A stretch of DNA of 5,340 bases from an uncultured Streptococcus sp. (GTDB lineage Bacteria > Bacillota > Bacilli > Lactobacillales > Streptococcaceae): assembly GCA_934229725.1 (NCBI GenBank), contig CAKQDX010000029.1, positions 1-5,340 of the forward strand, given 5' to 3'. Every line of letters begins with the position of its first letter. Position 1 is the stretch's first letter. Of the stretch, positions 5,011 to 5,340 are shown in pieces. The notes below the pieces were generated by a model. That model saw nothing but the letters and a program-made list of their open reading frames with translations. It was not told where the DNA came from and did not search any database. The position numbers were made by a program, and so were the translations under genes.

Positions 5011-5340
5011 TTTTGAACAGAGTTACCATAAGTCAACTGGGTTTTGGAACCATTCGAAACAACACAGCTCTAAAACATACCGTCCGAAATCTTGTTGAAA
5101 TCAATTGTTTTGGAACCATTCGAAACAACACAGCTCTAAAACAACTTAGAGTGTAGAGCTTATGCATCACAGGTTTTGGAACCATTCGAAACAACACAGC
5201 TCTAAAACTCCATTCCGCTATATCGGATATGATTCAAGGTTTTGGAACCATTCGAAACAACACAGCTCTAAAACGCAGGTATTGCTGCGGTTGCCAAAGA
5301 AATGGTTTTGGAACCATTCGAAACAACACAGCTCTAAAAC
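4975..5340 (-). CRISPR. CRISPR array, S. thermophilus CRISPR3-type (II-A), leader-distal end
   Basis: Six 36-bp repeats start at 4975, 5041, 5107, 5173, 5239 and 5305, with five 30-bp spacers at 5011-5040, 5077-5106, 5143-5172, 5209-5238 and 5275-5304. The period is exactly 66 bp. Five repeats are identical; the leftmost has three changes. On the minus strand each repeat begins GTTTTAGAGCTGTGTTG and ends GGTTCCAAAAC, which I recall as the S. thermophilus CRISPR3 repeat of the Cas9-containing type II-A system. RNA should run right to left and be cut by RNase III on a tracrRNA duplex. The window ends exactly at a repeat boundary, so the array continues. By the known layout, the leader and csn2, cas2, cas1 and cas9 would lie beyond the right edge. 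The oldest spacers are at the left. No repeat precedes 4975. Confidence 0.98.

Overview
The window looks like chromosomal DNA of a low-GC streptococcus, most likely Streptococcus thermophilus or a close salivarius-group relative. Two things point there. The Obg GTPase is of clear streptococcal type. The direct repeat at the right edge is, from memory, the one of the S. thermophilus CRISPR3 (type II-A, Cas9) locus. Species assignment is an inference from recalled sequences, not from a search.

Bases 1-101 hold no supported gene, only two hairpins in the space beyond the end of obg. Bases 102-4284 hold six genes, all on the minus strand. In order of transcription (right to left) they are an OsmC-family protein, a hotdog-fold thioesterase, an unnamed protein with a C-terminal GyrI-like domain, the 16S rRNA pseudouridine synthase RsuA, a 42-residue DUF4044 membrane protein with a GTG start, and Obg. 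The thioesterase, GyrI-like protein and rsuA are tightly packed (13 nt and 0 nt gaps) and look like one transcription unit. osmC, the thioesterase unit and the DUF4044 gene each have an extended -10 promoter (TG-N-TATAAT or TATACT). RsuA and Obg both act on the ribosome; the other members have no obvious link to it.

Bases 4285-4533 are a divergent intergenic region. It carries the osmC promoter on the minus strand and, on the plus strand, a promoter overlapped by a good CcpA cre site. That plus-strand promoter should drive a small serine-rich lipoprotein of unknown function (4534-4899). The lipoprotein gene ends at a near-perfect 14-bp hairpin that can also stop transcription arriving from the right.

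Bases 4975-5340 are the leader-distal end of the CRISPR array: six 36-bp repeats and five 30-bp spacers with an exact 66-bp period. The repeat reads in its usual orientation on the minus strand and the leftmost copy is degenerate. The array therefore should be transcribed right to left, with its leader and probably csn2-cas2-cas1-cas9 beyond the window. No cas gene or tracrRNA lies in the window.

The array is a known system, and I see no convincing undescribed system here. The less explained parts are the lipoprotein beside the array, the shared terminator, the mutated last repeat, and the unnamed GyrI-domain protein co-transcribed with rsuA.
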